From NCBI GenBank assembly GCA_043778315.1, contig JAYWGJ010000414.1, positions 1 through 12,819 of the forward strand: a stretch of 12,819 nt of DNA. The letters are read 5' to 3'. The notes beneath the pieces were generated by a model. It did no database searches, was not told the DNA's origin, and saw only the letters and a program-made list of their open reading frames with translations. Both the position numbers and the translations under genes were made by a program. Position 1 is the first letter of the stretch. The number at the start of each line of letters is the position of its first letter. Origin of the DNA: JBEEMU01 sp043778315 (lineage in GTDB: Bacteria; Bacteroidota; Bacteroidia; Chitinophagales; Saprospiraceae). Positions 1 to 7,500 of the stretch are shown here, piece after piece.

Positions 1-1083
1 ATCGAGCTAACGCAATTATATTACAAAACAAATCCGAAGTTCAGCCGCCTCAGCAACGCGCTCTTTCACGAGCATCGATTGGAGGTTGTGCCGACCAATA
101 TAGATGTATTGCAAACCGATGCGATAATGAAATTGATGCAAGTAAACGGCATTTATTACCCCGAGCATCGCACGAACGAAGACGAGGCGCAAGAGGTAAT
201 TAAGTTACTAAACGACGTGAAACCGAATGCGTATCAGGTGTTCCCGTCGGTGGCGATAGTGTGTTTCACGTTCGAGCAGCGCAACTTAATTGCCGATTAT
301 TTACAAAAAATAAAACAGCAAAAACAGGCGGGTTACGACCGTATTTTACAGCTTGAAAAATGCGGCTTAGGCGTGTTTCACATCTCCGAACTCGAGGGCG
401 TAAATAAAGATGTGGTATTGGTTTCGGTCACTTATGGCTTAGATTACCGCCGCTACCTTTCTACGGATATTGACGAAGTACGCCAAGCCGTTTTCACTAA
501 TTATTTGCAAATGTTGGTGGCTACGCCCAATGCGATTACGCGAATATGCTCTTCCGTGCCGTTCGAGTTTATCGAGGCGCAGCTCAAACGCCCAAATACG
601 GACGCATTGCAAGCCCTTTGCATCTATTTGGCTTACGCCGAAGCGGTGGAAGAAGGTAACGAAACGCGTCAAAACGAACTCGTGGCGCGAGCGCACCGTG
701 TGCCTGCCGCGACCGAATATGTGGTTGCGCCGTCGCTCAACGAGCAGGTCAAAAATGAATTGGGCAAGTATTTAGACCCTGAAATGATAAAAATTAATCA
801 ATGGGTGGACAATATCCCTGTCGATATTTTGATACAAGCGGACACCGCAAACGGTACGCCCGTGGCGATAATTACCGACGGCTTTTTCAGTCGCGGTAAA
901 TACCAAACCTTCGAGCGAGAAAGCGCATATATACAGCGTTTGGAGGCGAAAGGCTACCGTTATTACCCTTTATATACGCGATTATGGTGGAAGCAGCCGT
1001 CGCTCGAGGCGCGCAAACTGGCAGGTAGCTTTATCAAAAACGAAGCGAATAATGTAGAAACGGGAGCTATTGTTGCCAATTAA
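1..1083 (+). CDS. SF1 helicase-like protein with Vsr/MTES_1575-like C-terminus (3' part only)
   Basis: The frame is open from the first base of the window, so this is the last 360 residues of a longer protein. The TTG at 79 lies inside the fold and is not a believable start. Numbered from the window edge, residues 6-31 (YYK..PKFSRLSNALFHEHRL) resemble the YRS...L..FSN..FY segment of UvrD/DNA2-like helicases. Residues 83-101 fit the Q-containing strand of RecA domain 2, and 127-146 fit motif V (LEGVNKDVVLVSVTYG). Where motif VI should read TRAR the sequence reads ATPN (174-177), directly before a normal SSVP. Residues 272-332 (VDILI, AIITDG, an E/R helix, LEAKGYRYYPLYTRLWW) match the layout of the Vsr-like MTES_1575 nuclease domain of large DUF4011-type helicases. 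The usual acidic residue before xDG is isoleucine here. DNA binding is likely and catalysis doubtful. The family assignment is from motif recall. Confidence 0.6.
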   Translation: MELTQLYYKTNPKFSRLSNALFHEHRLEVVPTNIDVLQTDAIMKLMQVNGIYYPEHRTNEDEAQEVIKLLNDVKPNAYQVFPSVAIVCFTFEQRNLIADYLQKIKQQKQAGYDRILQLEKCGLGVFHISELEGVNKDVVLVSVTYGLDYRRYLSTDIDEVRQAVFTNYLQMLVATPNAITRICSSVPFEFIEAQLKRPNTDALQALCIYLAYAEAVEEGNETRQNELVARAHRVPAATEYVVAPSLNEQVKNELGKYLDPEMIKINQWVDNIPVDILIQADTANGTPVAIITDGFFSRGKYQTFERESAYIQRLEAKGYRYYPLYTRLWWKQPSLEARKLAGSFIKNEANNVETGAIVAN

Positions 1084-1102
1084 AAGCATTTACTACAACA
1101 AT

Positions 1103-1142
1103 AAAAAAAACCCACGTTGCAGAAGCGACGCGGGTTTTTTTT
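1103..1142. terminator. Bidirectional intrinsic terminator
   Basis: Arms 1105-1120 and 1125-1140 pair over 16 positions with one mismatch and one G-U pair around an AGAA loop. The stem is flanked by an A-run on the left and a T-run on the right, so it can stop transcription from both sides. It lies between the convergent helicase-like gene, which ends 20 bp before it, and the DUF547 gene. Confidence 0.85.
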
Positions 1143-1227
1143 ATTCTTACAGTACTTTTAGCTACAGGCTGTAAGTACCTGACATCTATTTCAATTATAT
1201 TTATATTATTAATTTATTTCTTCCATT

Positions 1228-1998
1228 TTATTTGTAATTATTCAACTCTTCGCTCCAATTATACGCTCGAAATTTCACTTTATACGCCGACAAATCCTTA
1301 GATAGATAAGTACCTAAAATCTTTTTCACGCCTTTCGCGCCGCCAAAATCGCCGCTAAACCACTCCATTATTTTGGTGGTATGAACGGTTTTCGTGGCTT
1401 CGTTTACCTCCGTTTCGCCTTGTAAAAAGGTGCGTGTAGCGAGTTCCAACTGTATATTTATTTTATCGTAAGTATAAAAAGCGATGGGCGGACAGCTTTT
1501 TGCGCCGCAGTTTAGCGCGAAGTGTATGCGATAATCCACCTGCGCAACCGCCAACTGTTTGGTGTTTTTAGCAGGCAGAAAATCGGGTATATAACCCAAG
1601 CCAAACTTCCATTTACGCTTGCGCAAAATGCCGTGTTCCACATCGTCCAAACTCAGCGTCGTATCTGTAAATTGAATACATTTGGTCGCGAATATTTTTG
1701 CCTTCGGCAGATGTTTTTGGGTGGCAAGTAGCTGATAATAAGCGTTGTATATATTGAGCCAAAACGCTTTTTTGGCGTTGTCGTTCGGCAAGCCGCTCAC
1801 TACGTCGCTCACCGAGTAGCGCGCTAAATCGCGCTGAAAAGTATCTACGGGCGCGTCTGTTTTTACGCGGTACAGCAGCTTTTCGGATAACGATAAGAGC
1901 TTGGTATTCGGGTTTTGAGGGTTGCTTTGCGCAACGCAAAAACTGCTACTTGTCGCTATTATTACAACAGAAATCACTAGTTTAAAAAGATTTTTCAT
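1228..1998 (-). CDS. Secreted DUF547 domain protein
   Basis: A 256-residue protein with an N-terminal signal peptide (hydrophobic 5-21, likely cleavage after VAQ, residue 24) and a DUF547 domain over most of the rest. Seen motifs are KKAFWLNIYNAYY (76-88), DDVEHGILR (118-126) and RIHFALNCGAKSCPPI (157-172), all typical of the family. The conserved E, H, C and N residues suggest a papain/transglutaminase-like fold, but the biochemical role of DUF547 is not settled. The frame extends upstream to a GTG at 2073. I chose the ATG at 1998 because a signal peptide begins there and because a TAnnTTTG box at 2078-2085 would start transcription at about 2071, inside the longer version. It has its own promoter and lies 190 bp beyond the DUF1566 gene and its terminator, so it is probably a separate unit. 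Confidence 0.85.
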   Translation of the reverse strand: MKNLFKLVISVVIIATSSSFCVAQSNPQNPNTKLLSLSEKLLYRVKTDAPVDTFQRDLARYSVSDVVSGLPNDNAKKAFWLNIYNAYYQLLATQKHLPKAKIFATKCIQFTDTTLSLDDVEHGILRKRKWKFGLGYIPDFLPAKNTKQLAVAQVDYRIHFALNCGAKSCPPIAFYTYDKINIQLELATRTFLQGETEVNEATKTVHTTKIMEWFSGDFGGAKGVKKILGTYLSKDLSAYKVKFRAYNWSEELNNYK

Positions 1999-2077
1999 TC
2001 GAGTTGTTTTGATAAAATAAAGAATATTTATTGGCGAATCAAAAAATCTTGTTATGTTTTTTTCGCTACGCACTCCA

Positions 2078-2085
2078 CAAAGTTA
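2078..2085 (-). promoter_or_regulatory. Candidate -7 box for the DUF547 gene
   Basis: The minus strand reads TAACTTTG, an exact match to the Bacteroidota -7 consensus TAnnTTTG. The -33 region, about 19 bases further upstream, is only a T-rich TTTTAG and not a clear TTG. Initiation near 2071 would give a leader of about 70 bases before the ATG at 1998. Confidence 0.45.
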
Positions 2086-2123
2086 AGCCATTATTTCTAC
2101 TAAAATCATTTTAACGCGACGAA

Positions 2124-2163
2124 ATAAAAAAGCCCCATACAACGTGTATTGTACAGGACTTTT
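2124..2163 (-). terminator. Intrinsic terminator after the DUF1566 gene
   Basis: Arms 2128-2142 and 2149-2163 form a 15-bp stem with no mismatch (three G-U pairs when transcribed leftward) and a six-base loop. On the minus strand it is followed by TTTTTTATTT. It starts 25 bp after the stop codon at 2189 and closes the leftward transcription unit. Confidence 0.85.
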
Positions 2164-2188
2164 GGGGAGAACAAGTTTATTTGCCGCT

Positions 2189-3394
2189 TTATTGCGCATT
2201 ACCAATCAAAATCTTTTGAGTAGTAACTTGCTCGGCGCATGAAATGGTTACAAAATAAATGCCATCATTGGACAAATTCAAAGTAATACTTTTAGCTTTT
2301 GGGCTTAGCTGTACAATTACCTGACCGCTCAAATCCGTGATTTTCAATTCATCAATCGCATTTTCACTCTCTATATTTACTTTTCCGTTGGAGGGATTAG
2401 GGAAAACGGAGATTTTATTTGGAATAAACGAACTTTTATTTACACTTGTAATCACATTATTTTCGCGGACGCACAGCAAATAAAGCCTGTTCGTTTTGGT
2501 TTTGTAAGTAGTAATACCGAAGTGCGTGTCTAAATACCATGCTCGCGTTGTTTGGTTTGGCAGACTCGTAGATGACCAATATTGATTGGCATTTACGCCA
2601 CTAAAAAAAGCTGTATTCATAGATGGATTTACCAAACGCTCCTCGTTGATAGACTGCAATTCCTTGATATTTGGCATTCGCCAATTGGTGAAATTCGCAT
2701 AAGTAGAGGTGTCGGCAAGCGTGAGTGCCTGCTCCCAAGTGAGCGAGTCGGCGGACGGAATTTGTTGCCATACTAAATTAGTAAGCAAATCGGTCGTTGT
2801 GCCATCGCCGTTATTCACAAAATGATTGGCTAAAACGGTCGGCGCAACCACATCGCGCACCGCTCTCACATGAAATTTTTTGTTGCCGCCCGCGCTCGTA
2901 GTTTCCGTTTTTGGGTGATTGCCAACGCCGCCGCCCGAGTTCGTCACCCAAATTTTTGTTGCGTCGTTCGCTTGTCGCTGACTGCTCCACCAATATTCTG
3001 CGAGCGTAGGGGTAAAATAAGTGGTGTTGATTGCGGGATTTGCCCTGCCGTGATTTAGAATACTGAACAACTCGTGGCAGTTGGGCAAACGCCAATCTGT
3101 GTAGCCGCCGAGCGTGAGCGTGTCAGCGTATATTATAGCGTTTTCAATCGTCATTTCTCCGCCGTCCGTTTTCTGCCACATCAACGTCGTCACGGTGTCT
3201 TTCACCGTTCCGTTTCCGCCCAAAATAAAGGCTGGCGCGTTGAAATTGTAATCCGCATCTTCGCCAAACGTATTCGTGTAGCTCGCAGTTTGTCCTGTGT
3301 CGGGCAGCCGTTTCATTGTTTTTGAAACCGATTGTGCGATGATATTTGTTGTGATAAACAAAAATAACAAAGCATTTACTAATGATTTTTTCAA
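2189..3394 (-). CDS. Secreted tandem DUF1566 (Lcl) protein with T9SS sorting domain
   Basis: 401 residues. A signal peptide (1-20, ending NIIA) is followed by two DUF1566/Lcl-type domains. The first is at about 56-181 (TTLMWQK, GGYTDWRLPNCHELFSIL, EYWWSSQ, FHVRAVR). The second is at about 191-311 (TNLVWQQ, FTNWRMPNIKELQSI, QYWSSTS, LYLLCVR). A Por_secre_tail-type domain ends the protein at about 326-401 (ISVFPNPSNGKVNI, DLSGQVI, NDGIYFVTI). DUF1566 domains occur in surface proteins, including the Legionella collagen-like adhesin, but the ligand here is unknown. The tail implies export through the T9SS to the surface or medium. The start is a TTG: the signal peptide begins exactly there and no in-frame ATG lies upstream. 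It is last in the gene series, separated from the YHYH gene by 68 bp holding an inverted repeat, so it may be expressed at a different level. Confidence 0.9.
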   Translation of the reverse strand: MKKSLVNALLFLFITTNIIAQSVSKTMKRLPDTGQTASYTNTFGEDADYNFNAPAFILGGNGTVKDTVTTLMWQKTDGGEMTIENAIIYADTLTLGGYTDWRLPNCHELFSILNHGRANPAINTTYFTPTLAEYWWSSQRQANDATKIWVTNSGGGVGNHPKTETTSAGGNKKFHVRAVRDVVAPTVLANHFVNNGDGTTTDLLTNLVWQQIPSADSLTWEQALTLADTSTYANFTNWRMPNIKELQSINEERLVNPSMNTAFFSGVNANQYWSSTSLPNQTTRAWYLDTHFGITTYKTKTNRLYLLCVRENNVITSVNKSSFIPNKISVFPNPSNGKVNIESENAIDELKITDLSGQVIVQLSPKAKSITLNLSNDGIYFVTISCAEQVTTQKILIGNAQ

Positions 3395-3418
3395 ATTTTT
3401 ATTTTTAGTTAGGTTTAC

Positions 3419-3455
3419 CCAAACGGTATAGGTCTCGAAAACCTATAACGTTTGG
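3419..3455. repeat. Strong intergenic inverted repeat
   Basis: Arms 3419-3433 (CCAAACGGTATAGGT) and 3441-3455 are 15 bp each with one mismatch around a 7-base loop. It lies 7 bp after the YHYH gene on the minus strand. No T-run follows on either strand, so it is not a standard terminator. It could be an RNA processing or stability hairpin, an attenuator, a protein site, or one copy of a dispersed palindrome. Confidence 0.7.
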
Positions 3456-3462
3456 AGGACGT

Positions 3463-5133
3463 TTATTGAACCGCAATTTTCTTAGTAAGCGTATTATTTT
3501 GTGTTTTTATGACCACAAAATACACGCCTTTGGCGAAATTCTCCGTGTTGTATTTCTCCTGATACGCGTTGGAGGTAAAAACAGTTTGTCCATTCACATC
3601 TATAATTAGCACGTTTTTTATCTCCGACGGCTGAATATTATTGTTCAATTGCACCGCAAATCCGTTGTGCGAAGGGTTCGGAAAAACGGAGATATTGACG
3701 GCATCGCTGTTTATATTATTTGTGGCTGTGGGTAGTTGGCACGGCGCGAACCCGTTGTAGGTACTTGTGGTTGTGCCTGCACTCGTATTGAAATTAAAAG
3801 TGTAAACTCCTGCCGTCGTCCAACTATAAACCACCGAGTTGGTGCTGCCGTTCAACGTATAAGTTAGCGTGTAGCCGTTGCTGCCGTTGGCAACGCAATT
3901 CGTGATTACTGCACCTGCCAAGGGGTTTTGTCCAGGTCTTACGGGGTTGGCACGAGGCTGCGGAATTATCTGTTTGGTGGCATCTTCGGTCACTTGTCCT
4001 ACCATATTTGCAATCATATAAGGCGCGACGGGCGTAGGCGTTCCGTGATAATGATAGACACCGTTAGTCCAGTAATGCCCGTGATTGGCATCTAACGGCA
4101 GCCGTGCTGCGCCGTTCGGCTCTACCGTTCCGTACACCGCAAACCCGTCAAGCGCGTAGGCTACAGGGTTGGTTGCTGCCATATTATTGTACAACTGCAT
4201 CGGTGCAATATGGTAATGATAATCGTCGGCGCGCCCGCAATGCCCGCCCCATTGGTCTAACTGCCCGTCGAGGTAAGCGTCAGTTCCCGTGTTCGTATAA
4301 GGGTTAAAAATCGCAATGCCATTGACTGCCAACGCAATCGCGCCTCTCAAAAAATGAGCTGCATTTACAGGTACGGGCGTTGCTGCCACAACAGGATTGA
4401 GCGGAATTTGCCACGCGTTTGGTTTGATGTAGCATTGCGGAATCGGTACTTGCTGCTGCCAACCCGTGATGCCCGTCATCATGCCGTGCGTAGTTGGAAT
4501 ACCAAACGACTCGACGTAAAAATAATTCGCGTCCCACGAAGTCACTACGTTCGGTTTGAAGGCAGTAAACGCCGAATCGACCGACAACGGATTGGTCACG
4601 ACGCGGGTTTGCATGATGGAATTGGTTTTGAACCCCAAAAATACAGCCACAATTGCTACAAACGAAAAAAGAGAAATATATTTGTATTTGTTTTGATTAC
4701 CAAAAAAATAAGTGAGCAACACCAATAAGAGCAGTATTGCCGTAGCTGCAAACGATTTGACGTAGTCAATATAGTTTCCAAACGAATAATTATTTTGGGT
4801 GGAATAATTTGCAAGAGAATTTTTTTCAGAATAATTATTTTCTGTGGCAATGCCTTGCGAATTTAGGTGCTGAATTTGGCTGTACTCCTGCATCGCATAT
4901 TCTTGGTCGGCTTGCGCGAACCTGGCGAGTGGAAAATGAACGATTTGTGCCTGTTCGTTTTGCAAATACACCTCGCCGTCCTTAAACATCAAAAACGACG
5001 CTTCTATTTTGGTTTTTGTGTTTATCGTCCATTTATGCATCGAAAGTTTGTCGTAATGCAGGTTGTGGCAATACGCCGAAGCCGTCATCAAGACGACAAT
5101 AATAGTAGCGAAATATTTTTTGTCGAGTAGCAT
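3463..5133 (-). CDS. Membrane-spanning YHYH-domain protein with T9SS sorting domain
   Basis: 556 residues. A signal peptide or anchor (about 7-22) is followed by a small beta domain at about 32-82 (KWTINTKTKIEASFLMF, FPLARFAQADQEYA) resembling an SHD1-like domain. Then come an N/Y/S-rich linker (99-122) and two hydrophobic helices (127-145 and 152-168) joined by a lysine-containing turn. The YHYH domain covers about 180-375: FGIPTTHG, DQWGGHCGRADDYHYHIAP (293-311), AYALDGFAVYG, LDANHGHYWTNGVYHYHGTP. The tail at about 477-556 (ISVFPNPSHNGFAVQL, KGVYFVVI) is a T9SS sorting domain. YHYH function is not established; its His/Asp clusters could bind metal (inference). By the positive-inside rule both ends lie outside the inner membrane. 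A membrane hairpin in a T9SS cargo is odd. Shorter versions beginning after the helices, for example at Met174, are possible. It is 12 bp downstream of the sulfotransferase gene and surely cotranscribed. Confidence 0.9.
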   Translation of the reverse strand: MLLDKKYFATIIVVLMTASAYCHNLHYDKLSMHKWTINTKTKIEASFLMFKDGEVYLQNEQAQIVHFPLARFAQADQEYAMQEYSQIQHLNSQGIATENNYSEKNSLANYSTQNNYSFGNYIDYVKSFAATAILLLLVLLTYFFGNQNKYKYISLFSFVAIVAVFLGFKTNSIMQTRVVTNPLSVDSAFTAFKPNVVTSWDANYFYVESFGIPTTHGMMTGITGWQQQVPIPQCYIKPNAWQIPLNPVVAATPVPVNAAHFLRGAIALAVNGIAIFNPYTNTGTDAYLDGQLDQWGGHCGRADDYHYHIAPMQLYNNMAATNPVAYALDGFAVYGTVEPNGAARLPLDANHGHYWTNGVYHYHGTPTPVAPYMIANMVGQVTEDATKQIIPQPRANPVRPGQNPLAGAVITNCVANGSNGYTLTYTLNGSTNSVVYSWTTAGVYTFNFNTSAGTTTSTYNGFAPCQLPTATNNINSDAVNISVFPNPSHNGFAVQLNNNIQPSEIKNVLIIDVNGQTVFTSNAYQEKYNTENFAKGVYFVVIKTQNNTLTKKIAVQ

Positions 5134-5145
5134 TTTTTAATATTT

Positions 5146-6816
5146 TTATTGGTTGATAACTTTTGTAGAATAATTTACGTTTTCGTTTTGAATATTCAAA
5201 AAATAAACGCCATTTGTGACAGGCAATTGTAGCTGTAATTCCGTTTTTTCGCGGGCGTTTACATTAATTTCGTTCCAAGTTGCCACTTTTCTGCCCGTAA
5301 CATCAATCAAGTTTACGGTCACATTTTTTAATTCTTTTTCGGAACTAAAAATAATTTTATTGGTGAATGGATTTAGAACAGTGAGCGCAATATTTTCGTT
5401 ACCAATATTTTTATCTGTACCCGTTGTGATACAAGTGTAGGCAAGTGGATTTAACTCGATGGGCTTCGTAGGCGTTAGGGTGCGTCCTGCAAACGCGCCG
5501 TAGGAAGGCTCGAAAAATAGGCATCGAAAAACTTCACCCATCGGTGTAGCTGTTCCCTGCGTAACGGGTACGCCAGAATTTACAGGATTTATATATCGCC
5601 AAACAATATTTTTGGCAACATCTATTTCGAAGAAATTACCTTTTGTAGCTTCGCAAATTATAGTGTTTCCGTTTGGCAACCTTTGCGCGCCACCCATTAC
5701 GGGTGTATAAAAATTAGTCGGTGTAGGGTTCATGTAAGTCCAGGCTGTCGCGGCGGGCGCAAATGCTTGTCCTGATGCAATGGTATAATCACCCGAAACA
5801 TCAACTGGCGGCGAAATAATATCAACGGAAGCCGCATTGCCGCCAGGACGATTTACGCCATTATTAAAAATCATAATCTTATTTTCGTCGGTATAACCCG
5901 CAGGAATCCATTTAGGTTCGTGTTGCAAAAACAGCTTTCTATCCGCCGCAGTTCCTCTGTTGTACGCTTGCGGATTGCCCCAGCGATACAAAAAGTCGCC
6001 ACCTTTCCCGTGCGCTCCGCCTGTGTGCGCTGCCGCTTGCGCGGTAGTTGTGCTGTGGTCGATGATGTATATTTCACTCAAATTATGCGAGCTGAACATC
6101 ACTTGGTCTAAGGCTGCATTGTAAGTAACGGCGTTGAGGTGTATCCAATCTTTGGAGGTAGCGGCGTTCGTTCCGTTGTAATTCAAATTCAGTAATTCGG
6201 GGTGATCTGTGACTACGCCATAATTACTTTTTGTCGCATCAAAATCTTGCACTAAGTGGTCAAATAAGTCCCATTGCCAAACGATATTAGCGGCATTTGT
6301 GCCGATGGGTTGCAGCTCTACCAGTTTTGCGCTCCATAGAGCAGTGCCTAAAATAGCAGGATTTCTGCCTGCTGCCGTTGCTTGCGCAGGCGTGAAATTT
6401 TCCCAAATTGCGACCATCACATTTCCGTTCGGCAAAGGATATATATCGTGATTTTGTATTTCGGTAGTCGACGAAATAGTGTATGACCAAACCAAATTAT
6501 TGTCCCAGTCAAACTTCTCGATAAGTCCGCCCGCCGAGCCTTGTCCGCTAAACGTAGCGTTAGCGAGCGCGCCCGTTTTGAGCAAACTGCCGTCGGGAAG
6601 CAGGTAAACCGACAGGGCGGGCTTGCGCGTACCTGCCCATTGATGCACTTTTTTGCCACATTTGTCTATCAAATAAGTGGTGTCGGCGCGGATAGGCGCG
6701 AACAAGACGTACCCGTCTGACGAACCCGCGTTTTGTGTAAACAGCCCGACGGTTTGTTGCGCATAGACGGACAAAAAAGTAAAAAATAGCGAGAGCGTTA
6801 CTATAATTCGTTTCAT
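5146..6816 (-). CDS. Arylsulfotransferase-family protein with T9SS sorting domain
   Basis: 556 residues: signal peptide (1-19), an arylsulfotransferase (ASST) beta-propeller at about 30-465, and a T9SS-type tail (474-556; LNPFTNKIIF in place of the usual FPNP, then NGVYFLNI). Propeller motifs include YLLPDGSLL (71-79), NHDIYPLPNGNVMVA (122-136), DHLVQDF (186-192), DWIHLNAV (223-230), IIDHSTTTAQAA (251-262), GGDFLYRWGNPQAY (272-285), QRLPNGNTIICE (378-389) and IVWRYINP (404-411). Family members move sulfate between phenolic esters through a histidine. Several conserved histidines are present (123, 187, 226, 244, 254, 299) but I cannot tell which is catalytic. The substrate is unknown. It lies between a redoxin (38 bp upstream) and the YHYH gene (12 bp downstream). 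Four cysteines (53, 388, 432, 462) could allow a disulfide. Family assignment is firm; activity is inferred. Confidence 0.9.
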   Translation of the reverse strand: MKRIIVTLSLFFTFLSVYAQQTVGLFTQNAGSSDGYVLFAPIRADTTYLIDKCGKKVHQWAGTRKPALSVYLLPDGSLLKTGALANATFSGQGSAGGLIEKFDWDNNLVWSYTISSTTEIQNHDIYPLPNGNVMVAIWENFTPAQATAAGRNPAILGTALWSAKLVELQPIGTNAANIVWQWDLFDHLVQDFDATKSNYGVVTDHPELLNLNYNGTNAATSKDWIHLNAVTYNAALDQVMFSSHNLSEIYIIDHSTTTAQAAAHTGGAHGKGGDFLYRWGNPQAYNRGTAADRKLFLQHEPKWIPAGYTDENKIMIFNNGVNRPGGNAASVDIISPPVDVSGDYTIASGQAFAPAATAWTYMNPTPTNFYTPVMGGAQRLPNGNTIICEATKGNFFEIDVAKNIVWRYINPVNSGVPVTQGTATPMGEVFRCLFFEPSYGAFAGRTLTPTKPIELNPLAYTCITTGTDKNIGNENIALTVLNPFTNKIIFSSEKELKNVTVNLIDVTGRKVATWNEINVNAREKTELQLQLPVTNGVYFLNIQNENVNYSTKVINQ

Positions 6817-6854
6817 ATTATTAATTTATTATTAATTTCTTTTTAATTTCTTTT

Positions 6855-7469
6855 TCAATTTTTATAAAATATTCTGCAACCGAACGACGGCGTTTCGGCG
6901 TTCGAGACGGGTTTATTTTTCAATAATTCCTTTACAGCGTTGGCAATATAAGGCGTTGCGAGTTCGGGGTGTTCGCCGTTGTCGTCAATTGCGCCACTAT
7001 ATTTTATCACCCAAGCGTTGTTTTCTTTCCAAATCACAAAAGCATGAGGCGTATGCTCTGCGCCGAAATTTTTACCAACGGTTTGGAGTGAATCTTGCAA
7101 ATACGGAAAATTAAATTTTGCGCTTTTTGCTTTTTGTTGCATCAATGCAAAAGATTCTTCGTCGTAAGTTGCCGCGTCCATCGAGTTAATCGCCAACAAC
7201 GGAACGCCCTTTGATTGATATTTTGCGTTAAGCGCGTTGAAGCGTTTGGAGTATAATTTGGCAAACGGACAATGATTGCAAGTGAAAACGACAATAAAAC
7301 CTCGGGCAGCTTTGAAACCATCGAGCGAAATATTTTTATTGTCAATATTCTTTAAAGAAAAATCATTAACCGTTTTGCCGATAAGCGAAACAGGCGGATT
7401 GCGGCTGCCTACAAAACTATAAAACAGCAGCAGCAAGCAGCAAAACGACAATATTTTTAGTATTTTCAT
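6855..7469 (-). CDS. Periplasmic redoxin (AhpC/TSA-like) with CNHC active site
   Basis: 204 residues with a thioredoxin fold. The hydrophobic N-terminus (4-21) is a signal peptide or anchor. No lipobox cysteine is placed for lipidation. The fold shows GKTVNDFSLKNIDNKNISL (31-49), the redox motif FTCNHCPFAKLY (62-73; C64 and C67), FPYLQDSLQTVGKNFGA (121-137) and the cis-proline TPHAF (140-144). The C-terminal SFGCRI (195-200) carries a cysteine seen at this place in related Bacteroidota and Planctomycetota redoxins. The motif is CxxC, not the CxxxC of SCO copper chaperones, so a thiol redox role is more likely than copper delivery. It is the only gene of the series without a T9SS tail, so it should stay in the periplasm, where it could treat cysteines of cargo proteins before export. 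Gaps are 31 bp from the oxidase gene and 38 bp to the sulfotransferase gene. Confidence 0.88.
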   Translation of the reverse strand: MKILKILSFCCLLLLFYSFVGSRNPPVSLIGKTVNDFSLKNIDNKNISLDGFKAARGFIVVFTCNHCPFAKLYSKRFNALNAKYQSKGVPLLAINSMDAATYDEESFALMQQKAKSAKFNFPYLQDSLQTVGKNFGAEHTPHAFVIWKENNAWVIKYSGAIDDNGEHPELATPYIANAVKELLKNKPVSNAETPSFGCRIFYKN

Positions 7470-7500
7470 TGTATTATTTTCATTTTATAATTTTACGACT

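Noticed and set aside
1146..1175. A 7-bp inverted repeat (CTTACAG/CTGTAAG) beside the terminator.
   Set aside because: Short arms, a 16-base loop and no T-run; easily chance in A/T-rich DNA.
1228..2073. Longer 281-residue version of the DUF547 protein starting at a GTG.
   Set aside because: The signal peptide begins 25 residues later and the likely -7 box places the transcript start inside the extension.
4784..4841. Direct repeat GAATAATTATTTT at 4784-4796 and 4829-4841.
   Set aside because: Inside the YHYH coding sequence, where it encodes the NNYS-rich linker; explained by low-complexity coding.
6855..7469. SCO-type copper chaperone for the oxidase.
   Set aside because: The motif is CNHC (CxxC), not the CxxxC of SCO proteins, and the expected distal copper-binding histidine context is not evident.
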